The notes beneath the pieces were generated by a model. It searched no databases. It saw nothing but the letters and a program-made list of their open reading frames with translations, and was not told the DNA's origin. Below are positions 1 to 10,900 of a stretch of DNA of 64,000 nucleotides, one piece after another. Position 1 is the first letter of the stretch. Each line of letters opens with the position of its first letter. The position numbers and the translations under genes are program-made. The stretch comes from Parapristionchus giblindavisi (taxonomy: Eukaryota > Nematoda > Chromadorea > Rhabditida > Diplogasteridae): assembly GCA_943737045.1 (NCBI GenBank), contig CALSFV010000023.1, positions 310,001 to 374,000 on the forward strand. Reading direction: 5' to 3'.

Positions 1-1777
1 CGTAGATATAATAAATGACATACTTTTGCTAAGATCACACTGTTGATTTCCTTGTCGACACACATACACTTTCCTACACACGACTGTTCTCTTGAAAAAC
101 GAGGCACATGCCCTAAAATTGCTCTTGATAATATTAATTATTCCTTGGTTTGAATTTGCCTGCATGCTTCTATTCCCAGTCTTGTCGATGTGATTTGTGA
201 CTGACAAACCAGACAGTTGAAGGGTTGATTTGACATACAACGAGATGGAATCGAAGATCAATAATCTAAGAAGGTTCTATCAATCGTGTACACATATTGA
301 ATGAATAGATCACAGGACACGAATGTCAAAGGATGAGTCTCAATGACTAAACTCACTCTCAGAGTTTGATCTTTTAATAAAATACTTAGATCGAAGTCAG
401 CTATATAATGATCTCTTCATCGGGTAGTTCTCTATTTTTGGAGAAAAATGGGAAATGGAACGCAAAATGAGTAAGAGCCAAACGACTATTTTATGAAATG
501 ACACCAAAGATATTAATCTTTCACCATCTATGGTATAACACTTTTTTTAAATAACGTAATTGACTCGTTGCAATACTATTGAAATCATATGGGTGAAATA
601 GCGATCGATCGATTGTACGCAAATAGTAGACATAGACACGATAAGAGAGAGAGTGTTGACAGATAGAGAGGGATGAGAAATAATGAGAGAGAGTGGAGAT
701 TGTTAAGAAGATTGTAAGAGATATACACAGAAAGAATACAATAGTCCGTCTCTACTGACACAAAACATTCCTCTTCCCGCTTGTTATTAGGCCCCTGACA
801 TACATCTAATCTGATATGATCTTTGAACGCAAAACCGAGTATATACTGTCCTTCAATCTCCTTCGCCTCAACATAATTCACCGTATTTATTTGTCACTTG
901 TTGTCACATTTATTCAGTGTAAGATAAATTAAATTAAATTAGTGTGCTCGCACAGTTTACAATGGTTCGAAAAAGAAAAAATTTTTTGTAGATTCCCCAA
1001 CATATGTGCTCATATGTCTACATTTAGTGACGTTAGTACTCATTTAAAAAAAAAACTTTCTTCATCTGATTTTTATAATTAAATATTTTATTGATATCAT
1101 GTCTTATCTATGCGCATGTTATTACAACGAACGATTATCCGAGAGAAAAATAAAATATTGTAGTGTCTATCTCCTTTTCTCTGTTTCTCTCTTCTTCCTT
1201 CTTTCTAGCACTCAATACTCTCTCATCTAATCACAACATCGGAACATTTTTATTTTAGAAACAAATTCGTGGATCTGTATTTCTGAAATACATTTGTCTT
1301 AAAAGATTTGTACTCGTGGTCTTTGCCTATCATGCAAAATTACTCTATTCGTTATCTAATCTCAAAGAATTCTGATCATTGCAAATATCTAAATTGTTAG
1401 TGTACAGCATTGAATTCACAAGTGAAAGAGTAATGGGCAGTCTTTCATTCCTATCATTAGATAGGCCAAAATTTGTTCAATTTCTGGTTGTTTGCTACCT
1501 CTCCACATATCATAATATCTATAATGAATGTGCTAAAGTGTGCCAATGTATGGGGTAATAAAGCTCCTCGAGGATAGTATTCCTTTGAAACACAATGGAA
1601 ATTCACATTATTACTCAATTCATTTTGAATTATACATTCGCGTCAGCGATATATAATATCGTGCAGATGTATGTTTAAACGTTTGAACTTATGCGAAAAT
1701 GGTGATGTAGATGGTGAAAGAATAAACTATTATATGTCGTTGACTTTCATGGAAAGATAATATTAAAAGCCAATATC
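1..1777. other. Non-coding stretch downstream of the nuclear receptor gene
   Basis: I see no supportable gene in this AT-rich stretch. A 98-codon open frame on the minus strand (585-881) contains a pyrimidine/purine-rich low-complexity half, and its first 50 codons match no family I recognise and lack a convincing splice context. CT-rich low-complexity sequence lies at about 1160-1210. Confidence 0.5.
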
Positions 1778-1783
1778 TTTATT
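1778..1783 (-). terminator. Poly(A) signal AATAAA of the nuclear receptor gene
   Basis: AATAAA on the minus strand, about 60 nt past the TGA stop at 1844-1846. This is the usual spacing for a nematode 3' UTR. Confidence 0.6.
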
Positions 1784-1843
1784 CCTAAAGTACACTGTAA
1801 ATATACCAAGGATAAATGACGTAACAATCTAACATTACAGAGA

Positions 1844-4800
1844 TCATGTAAGTTGGGAATTGGGTCCAACATTCGCTAATTGCTTCATGAATTCATCGGA
1901 AGAATATAGATTAAATACAGTGGCATTGAGACGAAGTTGTTCTGTGATCAGAGATATCACTTCCTTTAAAGGATTTATGTTATCAGATATAGTTATAAGA
2001 TCTTCACAAATATTTAATAAACATAGATAACTGAATCTGGAGACAGATCATAAACAGATCAAGTGCACGATAAACGTATAATATATGTTTATTGTAAATG
2101 CGAATGAAATTTTTTTGTATTTAAACTCACTAACTTTCATGGCATAAGAAGCAGACATGAGGTTTCCTAATCTGACTGAATATTCATTTAGTTTGAACTC
2201 TTCAATATAATATCGATTGAGATCATTAAATATCTCTTTTCGAATATTCTCAGATAAACGAAGAATATTCTCGGGAATTGAAGACCAACCATCTTTAATA
2301 AAGAGAATTTAAAGCGATACCCCAAGCAAATTTGAACCTCTCCGCTCTGGCCATACTCTCTCGCTTTCTTTGTCTACGAGAGAGTATTGCCAATGCGGAG
2401 AGTAAAATTAGCTTGGGGTCTGCCTTTAAGGGCTGTGACATCAAAAATATTCGATCCCGTTAAACCATCCCATCGATTTATTTTTTACATAAAAAGTACT
2501 ATCTTTCTTATATTCTTTAATGTTTATGAAAGTATTTACCTAACTGCCACATTCCAAGGCACAATATGGATCGATATTCCGTTTCTGTCAATTTTGCTTT
2601 GAGCAGAACAGGCATGATCACTCGTTTATTCTCTTTGTCGTACCATTCTACGGAGCTGAAGAAATTAACCTTCTCTAATAGAAGTACTTCTATTAACGAT
2701 AGAAGGAGAATGTGTTTCATATATCTCTTCTTCATATGAATCTGTGTTGAATGACATTCTTTCAGAACTTTTCAATCTTTTCAGAAGGTGCAGTAGAGTG
2801 AAAGTAGATGTTGTGCTTTACTCATTACATATGAATATATAATATAACAAACTGAATCAATTCGTTCTTCATCTCAATCGATGTGTTATTCTTAACATAT
2901 TCAGCCATTGAACTCTGTTCAAAGCAGCTTGTATGGGATACCATCAAACTGTAACGATCTGTTATCGCGAACTAGCTTTAATTTAAAAAATACATATTAT
3001 GAACTATTTTTCGAAATTATTAAAAATAATATTATATTAACTGAACTGATCATGCTTGGTATTCGAGAAGTACTTATAAGTGCTCCAATAGGCCTCAGTT
3101 ATAGCAAAAGCACGTAGGAAAGGCTTGAAGAGAAGATGCTAAACATGGGTATAGTTAAAACGCACTCTCCCTAACAGCGGGCTGAAGTGTATCCCACCCC
3201 AGGGGGAGGGCACAAAGTTTCAAAATCATCCTAGACCGTTCATATTTGGTGGTTAGAGTCCCTAGGGGTGGGATACACTTCAGCCAAAAAATTGACTCGA
3301 AATATCGATTTTTGATCTACCAAAAGTGAAAATTTTAAACTGATTTTTTCCAATCGTGTCATATATCATACGAAAGAGCGTTGAAAGTTATGTAAAACTG
3401 ACAAGTTTCAAAAGATTTCGTTCATTGGTTTTTGAGAAAACTCCGCTTTTATGAAAAATGGCCAGATTTTTTTCCTTTCATTAAATAGCAGACCACATTC
3501 CTATTATTTCCAGGCTCTGCGCAGTTGATATTTTATGTAAAAATGGATGGGCTATCCGAATATCACAACTATTTTTACCATCTCCAAACTCAAACACGTC
3601 ATATTGTCAAAAAACGAGAGTCTTTTAACGCCCGAATCATCGACGCAGGTTCGAATCCTGCTGCGGGTGAAAATTTTTGCAAACTTTTTTTTGTTCCTTT
3701 CTGACTTCTAATCAACTTTTCCCATATTTTTAGACTGTTTAAAGTGGATTTCAGATATTATAGAATTACAAAAGTTTTGCACACACTGCGCCAAATGCCG
3801 AATATAGTAAACTTCTCCACCGTTGAAAAAAAAACGCACTCCAAATTTTCGGAAGGTTTTTTCGAACGTTTTTTCAATGCATATAATTTTATTTTTATTG
3901 AAAGTCCTGTGAAATGATGAGGAAATGCCATAAAATTCGATAAACTAAGAGAAAAAGGTATGTCGCGCGAAGAAGTGGGCGGAGTCTGAGTATTGCGCGG
4001 CAAACAGCGGAATTTGTATTGTTCGGACAGTTTTAATTCTATAATAGAACAATGTCTAAATTGCGATGCTCTGAAAGTGTAAGTTGCTTTTGAAAAATAT
4101 TTATATTAATAAATACATTTGAGACATCAAGCACAACCATCGTCATCATTTGAATCATCTTCCTCAACAGAGTTGACATCGGTAAGTTCTCCATCCATCA
4201 ATTCAATTGTTTCTTCCATGTTGTTGAGCAGGGATACGCGCTCAAGACGAAGAAATTGGCAACTCGATAAACTGAAAAGGCGAAGGATTTTGTCATCAAG
4301 CTATTCGATGAGGGACTCGGGAACAAAAGTGTCAGCTGAAGATGGTGAGAAAAGATTGCGTGAATCGTTAAACCAGGATGGCTCGAGAATGTTTTCGCCC
4401 GAAGAAAGGTTGAGTGCTCGCCAGATCAGCTCATATTATAGTCGCATCAAATCTGCAAGAACCATGGCATCTGTTAACATTGACAAAGGCAAAGTGGAAT
4501 CAGAGCAAAACGTTCTACAATCGATGAGGAGAACGATGAACTAAATTTCGATACAGAATGGAGGAAATTGTTGATTGAATTGGATACGAACGAAGTTGAT
4601 GCAATTGATGATGAAGCGTTGATATCTGATGCTGATCTTGTGGTCACTTCCATCAGAAACAACATAAATGAAATTTTCAACATGGAAGAAACAATTGAAT
4701 TGATGGATGGAGAACTTACCGATGTCAACTCTGTTGAGGAAGATGATTCAAATGATGACGATGGTTGTGCTTGATGTCTCAAATGTATTTATTAATATAA

Positions 4801-7342
4801 ATATTTTTCAAAAGCAACTTACACTTTCAGAACATCGCAATTTAGATATTGTTCGATCTGAAATCCACTTTAAACAGTCTAAAAATATGGGAAAAGTTGA
4901 TTAGAGGTCAGAAAGGAACAAAAAAAAGTTTGCAAAAATTTTCACCCGCAGCAGGATTCGAACCTGCGTCGATGATTCGGGCGTTAAAAGACTCTCGTTT
5001 TTTGCCAATATGACGTGTTTGAGTTTGGAGATGGTAAAAATAGTTGTGATATTCGGATAGCCCATCCATTTTTACATAAAATATCAACTGCGCAGAGCCT
5101 GGAAATGATAGGAATGTGGTCTGCTATTTAATGAAAGGAAAAAAATCTGGCCATTTTTCATAAAAGCGGAGTTTTCTCAAAAACTAATGAACGAAATCTT
5201 TTGAATCTTGTCAGTTTTACATAACTTTCAACGCTCTTTCGAATGATATATGACACGATTGGACAAAATCAGTTTGAAATTTTCACTTTTGGTAGATCAA
5301 AAATCGATATTTCGAGTCAATTTTTTGGCTGAAGTGTATCCCACCCCTAGGGACTCTAACCACCAAATATGAACGGTCTAGGATGATTTTGAAACTTTGT
5401 GCCCTCCCCCCTCCGCCCTTACAGAGAGCGCGTTTTAAAACAATTAAATTATTCGAACATCTCCGCTCTGATCACACTCTCTCATATAATATATTCTAAT
5501 TGAGAGAGATTGAGGTCAAAGCCGAGAGTTTCTTTAATGCTTAACCTGATCGTCATTAGAAAGTTCGTTATACTCTGGAAAGGCTTTCCTTGCGAATTCT
5601 ACGACTTCGTAGGCTGTGATTTTGAGTGCACCACTCCAAAATTGTCTGTCAGCTATGTAGATCTCCTTGAAACGACTGAATTTTTTAACGACTACGACGA
5701 CAGAAAAAGGAGAACACGGTACGCTAAACTAAAAATTCTAAAAAAAGTTTAGTGCGGAAGAACGGCAGAGGCTTCTTCTCATTTTACCAATGTGAATAGT
5801 CTTTCATTGTACCTCATCAATATCTGGAAGCCTTCTCAGATCATAGTTGCTTGTTCTTAATACATCTTCGGCTTTCTTTCTTCGGTCAGAAACCAATCTA
5901 CAATATTCGATTTTACTATAGTTTGATATATACTGCGAACAGAAAAAATCAAATTGAAGCGACATTAATTCTGTTCATTTTTTTTGAACTTATGTAAAAC
6001 AATTGTGATAATTTACGGTTTATTGAATCTCTCAACTGTAACTAGTCTTTAATAGCCAAAGAAAGTGAAAGACTGGGTCCAAAAAGAACAAATATAATTA
6101 GCTTTTGTTATTTCTCAAAATTCATACTCATATTCTTTGTTAATTCTTTCAATAATCGATTCCTGTTTCTCCACTATTGATAATTTCAACAACTGAGTAT
6201 CCGTTATTGATGATTGTGTTCTTCTTCTTGATCGATTTCCTTCACCCATTTTCAATTGAATACATCTCTCATATCGACATAATTTGCACATTGGACCATC
6301 CACTGAATTAATATTAGTCATTCGTAATCATTTGTTCACGTTTTACAAACAAACATTGTATTCAGAATGTTCACAGAATGATAATGTATTAATGATATCA
6401 AATTATTTATGTTTCTATGAAAAAAAGACCGCGTGATTTTTATTGAATTTTTAAACCCCCGAGCTAATTTAAAATTGTTCGCTCTGGCAACACTCACCCG
6501 CTTTTTTCTCTATCACGCGTGTCACTGAAGAATCGAGTAAAATCCGTGGGTGGTTGGCACATTTTCTGACCCCCACATGTTAATGCATTTTTTGGTTGTC
6601 TATATGGTAACTAAGAGGTAGCCCCGAGCGTTTTTGCATATCTTCATTTTTGACGTAAAGAGACGTCGTCAAACTTTTTGGAGGCCGAAATTTGCCAACT
6701 TTGTCTATGCACAAAAGCTCTTGCTATCTTGTTAGGGACCATATGGACTACCGAAAAATGACTTCTGCTCATTTTCGACTTTTTCAATGTGCCACCGTTT
6801 ATTCGAACCTTACGCGACACGCGTGCTATGGGATATTGCCAATGTGGCTAGTTCAATTAGCAATTAGCTCGGGGAGTATCATTAAGGAAAACAATAAACA
6901 ATATAATGAACTTGAAAAATTCCAGAAAAATGCAAAAAAATTTACCCAATTTACACTCCCTCTTCCCTTGTCTGCATTGGAGTCGTCGTTTCGAATGGGA
7001 AATTCTACGAAAGAAGGCCGCACACGCTCTGAATTAATATTTTTCCAGAAAAAAATCAATGAGAACCTAATTAAAGGATTCGACACAATCTCGATATTCT
7101 CTTAATACTTATACATGTCAAAATAGAAAAGTTCAAATTATCGAGGGGATTCCATTGATGTCCACATCATTACTTCTATTATTAGTGTATCATTACTTGT
7201 TGATACACTTGATGATGCACAAAAAACAGAAGAAAAATATAAATATAATACTATAATACCTGCACACATTCAATCCTAATTGAGTAATAGTAGTAGATAC
7301 TCCACAAACGAGACATGAATGAACATCACGAGTTGGAGTCAT
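1844..7342 (-). CDS. Nuclear hormone receptor (nematode-expanded NHR family), 8 exons
   Basis: Ligand-regulated transcription factor of the large nematode NHR family (about 393 aa). Exons: 7260-7342, 6946-7028, 6128-6302, 5813-5915, 5546-5728, 2540-2741, 2135-2292, 1844-2036. Exons 1-3 build the two-zinc-finger DNA-binding domain. The first finger has CLVC...CRAC and is followed by P-box CRACAAFFRR; the second has LQCRQGKREC and MCKLCRYERC. Splice phases agree across exons 1-7. Exons 4-8 give the ligand-binding domain, including RQFWSGALKITAYEVVEFAR and YSVRLGNLMSASYAM. The start ATG at 7342 has an in-frame TAG 9 nt upstream. The exon 7 to 8 junction does not keep phase with any GT-AG pair I can find, so the C-terminus is either misread or frameshifted. 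Exon 8 is otherwise a good NHR tail. Introns 2, 5 and 6 each hold an inverted-repeat element. The ligand and target sites cannot be read. Confidence 0.88.
2318..2431. mobile_element. MITE-like inverted repeat (CTCCGCTCTGG family), intron 6 of the NHR gene
   Basis: About 114 bp whose ends are inverted copies (TACCCCAAGC.. and ..GCTTGGGGT), with inner pairs CTCTCCGCTCTGGCCATACT and AGTATTGCCAATGCGGAGAG. Related sequence is at 6455-6876 (the same GCTCTGGC and ATATTGCCAATG words), 5455-5510 (a solo end) and 17650-17735. Confidence 0.75.
3618..3668 (+). other. tRNA-like 3' half (B box) in the left arm of the first foldback
   Basis: The sequence contains a perfect T-arm: GCAGG stem, TTCGAAT loop, CCTGC stem. 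A 7-nt acceptor-like strand TGCGGGT follows, and about 30 nt upstream is an anticodon-loop-like GAGTCTTTTAAC, resembling a Lys-type tRNA. No matching 5' half (D arm, acceptor strand) is visible, so this is not a functional tRNA gene. The mirror copy lies on the minus strand in the right arm. Confidence 0.5.
3757..4045. mobile_element. Nested MITE inserted in the left arm of the foldback
   Basis: Ends are the 12-bp inverted repeats ATTATAGAATTA and TAATTCTATAAT. The right arm of the host foldback keeps the uninterrupted sequence (CAGAT joined directly to GAACAAT on the complementary strand), so the insertion is directly visible by comparing arms. The 81-codon minus-strand open frame inside has no family resemblance I can name. 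Confidence 0.75.
4220..4774 (+). pseudogene. Decayed ORF of the foldback element (possible transposase-like protein)
   Basis: Coding-like sequence continues through the core but changes frame at least twice. One frame reads EKAKDFVIKLFDEGLGNKS (about 4276-4333), a next frame reads SAEDGEKRLRESLNQDGS and on to 4544, and a third begins IDEENDELNFDTEWRKLL (about 4521) and ends with the acidic tail SVEEDDSNDDDGCA at 4774. The helical, charged composition would fit a DNA-binding transposase fragment, but I see no DDE motif and cannot assign a superfamily. Confidence 0.4.
6455..6876. mobile_element. Inverted-repeat element in intron 2 of the NHR gene
   Basis: The left end (ACCCCCGAGCTAATT.. GCTCTGGCAACACTC) and right end (..TATTGCCAATGTGGC ..AATTAGCTCGGGGAGT) are inverted copies. 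The terminal words are shared with the smaller element at 2318-2431. Internal sequence shows no intact gene; the open frames overlapping it merely read through into the neighbouring receptor exon. Confidence 0.6.
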
Positions 7343-7918
7343 CAGTGCCTACTTTCTCCAAAGATAATTTGGTGAAAATAAATCTCCATTTAACGAGTAA
7401 AAAAGTGTATTATTAAACAAAAATGGCAGAAGAAACGTGTAAAATGGGTTTGAAGTACACTCCCTTCACCCAGCATCTCTAATTCTCACTCTCCCTACCC
7501 TCTCATCTTCTTCCTCTCTTTCACACTCCCTTTCTCTCCCTCTTTCTCTTCCTCCCTCTCCCTATTTCTCCTCTTCATCCACCTTCTCTCCTTCTTCCCT
7601 ATGTTTCCTTTAGAGTATCTACCTAGCCATAGCAGTCTCTTTTCTTCATCTTTCCTCCTTCATTCTTGTACCTAAATGTGCTGTTGTGTGGCCCCAAGGG
7701 TAGTACACTACAAACCTTCCCTCGTTTCTCAGAGTCAATATTTACTCCCTCCCATCATCAGCTTCTCCTCTATGTTTCAATGGTCGACATAATCGTTAAA
7801 TAATAATATTATTATATTTATAACATTCGATGTAACCATTGGCTAAAACAAATATCTGTTATAGATCAATACATATATTTATCAAAGCAAAAATAATTCA
7901 ATTACAATCAATCATAAT
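7343..7918. other. Spacer between NHR start and XDH stop
   Basis: 577 bp separate the two minus-strand genes. It holds a pyrimidine-rich block (about 7480-7600, CTC/TTC runs) and AT-rich sequence serving as the XDH 3' UTR and NHR promoter. I see no clear trans-splice acceptor close to the NHR ATG, so operon structure is not supported. Confidence 0.5.
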
Positions 7919-10900
7919 TTACAAGTCGACCACCCATGGAGTGAAGGTTGATCGATCTTTCGGTAAGACGGGCACTTTATCGATTAGTTCATCCTCGCAA
8001 GTCATTCGGATACGTTCTGCAGTTGCGGGTGAATCGAAACGGAAGTAACCCTTCCATCCACGGGCCTTAAACGAATCATTTATCATTGACAATTAACGAC
8101 TTTGTATTTACTACTTTGAACTATGCAGTAGAAAAATTCTGAAATACTTTTACTGATTTATTGAACAGTATCTTCTCGGTGGTTTTATTTTCAACTGTTC
8201 ACAAATGTTTTAACAAGGGAAGTATAAGAAATATCTTTTAGACCTATAGACGAAAGTATTTTTCCTCGATAGCTATAGGCAATATAAAGTCGGAACCAAA
8301 AAATCAGCGGCTGGCATGCACTTTCCGATTTTATATAATTAATCAAATTTTGTACATTCGAACGCGCTGTTTTCAGGCTGTGTATGCTATGAAATAAGAT
8401 ACCCCTGATAGAGCCCTTGACAGAGCAGTGAGAACGTGACGACGTGGTGTAGTGGTAGCGTGTTCACTTCTTGATCACTATGTGGGTGGTTCGAATACAC
8501 CTATGGTAATTTTTCTTTTGCTAATTTTTAAACGTTCCGGACTTGTAATTTTGATCAGGGGCACAGCGTTCTCATGACTTTCAAAGCAAGAACGACCGCT
8601 CAACATACAAACTCTCTCGAATACAATGGTCTCTCCTTTGTCTTGCTTTGGAAGAAAAATGGCTTGGACCAGAATACTGTGGGGGTCCGTCCAATCTGTC
8701 ACTTTCGATCGAAAGTTCAGAAGAAAGTTCGCAACTTTCTAGCGAGAGTTCAGCAGAAAGATGCGAACTTTCCTCTCAACTTTCGTCCGAAAGCTCTCCT
8801 ACCCCTCACATAGACTAGGGGTTTACATACTTGTAAAAATGCCTACGGCGAACCCCAGACGTGTTAGGCGCACCTCTCCTCACAACTTTCATTCGAAGGC
8901 TCTCCTACCCCTTTGATGTGTAAGGGGCTTATATACTTGTATTAAAGACTTCGGCAAACCCCAGACGGGTTTGGTGACAGTCGCCCCGCCCCTTCTAGCT
9001 TGAGTTCAAACGAAAATCCGTGAGCGCGCACACGACTTCTTTTGCAGTTTTTGTATAAATATTAAGAGTTTTCTTTTAAAAAAATTATAACATATTGAAC
9101 ACACACTCATAAGGAGTTGAGTAATAACAATTTCACCATCACACTATCACTTTTGTAAATTCAAGTTTCGTCGCAACTTTATGTAAAGCTCCGTTTACTT
9201 TTTCTGCTCCTCTTCAAATGCACACTCGTCTGCTCTAACCGACCTCGCAACAAAGTTCGCAACTTTAGTCGCATCTTTTCGTCGCAACTTTCGACGCAAC
9301 TTTTGTTAGAGAGAATTAGAGAGCGTGTATTTCGAGAGATTTAGAGAAAAAGATGCGAAGAAAGTTGCGAACTTTGTTCGCAACTTTCTTCGCATCTTTT
9401 TTGACAGATTGGGCACACCACAGAAAAAATTTAAAATCTTTTTCAGAATTTTTATGTAGCTGTTGAACTTGAATTTCATCATTTAGGAAAACAAAAAATA
9501 AATCTTGTCCAACATTTTGTTTACTAGCATAGTGATAATTTGATTTTGGGAGAGAGCTTATATGTACCAAGTTGCTACGGAAGAATATCGCTTTGATAAC
9601 TTCTGCAAATAGGTTTGATCAAATTTTCCAAACTACTCTTCCTTTTCACGGTGACATCGGTGAAGTCTCAAAGGTGAATCTAAACCTATCAACGGGCATA
9701 ATATTATAATTTTGCCATAAATCTGTGGCCATAACTTTGCCGTATTGCGATCGGCTATTCATTCACATTTGGAGCATTTCATAAATAATCTCACTGATTA
9801 ATTGTACCCGTGGACAGGAAGAGTAGTTTAGAAAGTTTGATGTTGCTTTATTTTTGTTTTCCTAAATGATGAAATTCAAGTTCAACAGCTACATAAAAAT
9901 TGTGAAAAAGATTTTTAAAATTTTTCTGATCAAAATTACAAGTCCGGAACGTTTAAAAATTAGCAAAAGAAAAATGTCCATAGGTGTATTCGAACCACCC
10001 ACATAGTGATCAAGAAGAGAACACGCTACCACTACACCACGTCGTCACGTTCTCACTGCTCTCTCAAGGGCTCTATCAGGGGTTTCTTATTTCATAGCAT
10101 ACACAGCCTGAAAACAGCGCGTTCGAATGTACAAAATTTGATTAATTATATAAAATCGGAAAGTGCATGCCAGCCGCTGATTTTTTGGTTCCGACTTTAT
10201 ATTGCCTATAGCTATCGAGGAAAAATACTTTCGTCTATAGGTCTAAAAGATATTTCTTACACTTCCCTTGTAAGACTCTCCGATATGACCAAATTCAGTT
10301 ATATGTGATAAAGTGCAGTTAGACTTCATAGAATGACTAAAGTATTAGAGTAATACCTCTCGATGTGCCTTGATTGCATCTCGAATAGCAAATAGTGCAC
10401 AAGAACCAAGGAAGAGGGGAGGCTCCCCTACTGCCTGTAATTCATTCAAATATAATTACATCATGAAAAAATCATGCTATTGCACTCTAATACAAAGAGA
10501 TAACATGCAAACTTAAAAAGACCATCCTTATATTATATGTTTCAACACAATTTCATAACCGTGCAATTTCTGATTGATGTTGATTAATGGGGCATTCAGT
10601 TTTATCCTTTAATATAAAAATCAACCACACTACAGTATCGTCAGAAAGTACCCCCCCCCCCCCCCCAAAAAAAAAACGTCCTGACTTTCTTCGTTTTCAA
10701 GCTATTGGCCACAGATTTTTGGAGGACGTAGGTGGCGTACCAAGCAATAATGTCTGATATGATGGGAATCAATTGGTTGACGTTCATTTTGGGTTGCATT
10801 TCACACATGTTGCATTTCAATCATACAACTAGGACGAACGATATTTCGCATCTCTAGTTCAGCTCCAAAATGAGCGTCAACCGATTGATTCCCATCATAT

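Larger units (their letters stand above)
3153..5440. mobile_element. 2.3-kb foldback element with long inverted arms, intron 5 of the NHR gene
   Basis: The left arm (3153 to about 4219) and right arm (about 4678-5440) are near-perfect reverse complements. The ends read GTTAAAACGCACTCTC and GAGAGCGCGTTTTAAAAC. The left arm is longer because a 290-bp inverted-repeat element (3757-4045) has inserted into it. The centre (4220-4677) carries decayed coding sequence. The coding 3' end, an acidic tail, is duplicated in antisense in the left arm, so the foldback looks like an inverted duplication of one element end. Each arm carries a tRNA 3'-half-like sequence (3618-3668 and its mirror near 4945-4995). 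It lies wholly within an intron. Confidence 0.85.
8211..10272. mobile_element. 2.06-kb foldback element in the last XDH intron
   Basis: Inverted arms 8211-8561 and 9925-10272 (about 350 bp, nearly identical) enclose a 1.36-kb core. Further inverted copies lie inside (9418-9500 with 9855-9930). The core also has a tandem pair of about 100 bp (8773-8870 and 8880-8972) and a perfect 55-bp palindrome (9347-9401). Each arm carries a tRNA-like segment with A- and B-box-like words. No intact transposase is visible. The element is confined to the intron between XDH exons 40 and 41. Confidence 0.85.

Noticed and set aside
585..881. 98-codon minus-strand open frame
   Set aside because: Half is low-complexity. 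There is no motif, no partner exon and no clear splice edges.
4119..4544. 141-codon plus-strand open frame starting MRHQAQPSSS
   Set aside because: Its start is the antisense of the element's own acidic coding end, created by the inverted duplication. The rest is one frame of the decayed core.
7342..8065. XDH and the nuclear receptor as one operon
   Set aside because: The 577-bp gap is long for nematode operons, and no trans-splice acceptor is visible near the receptor ATG.
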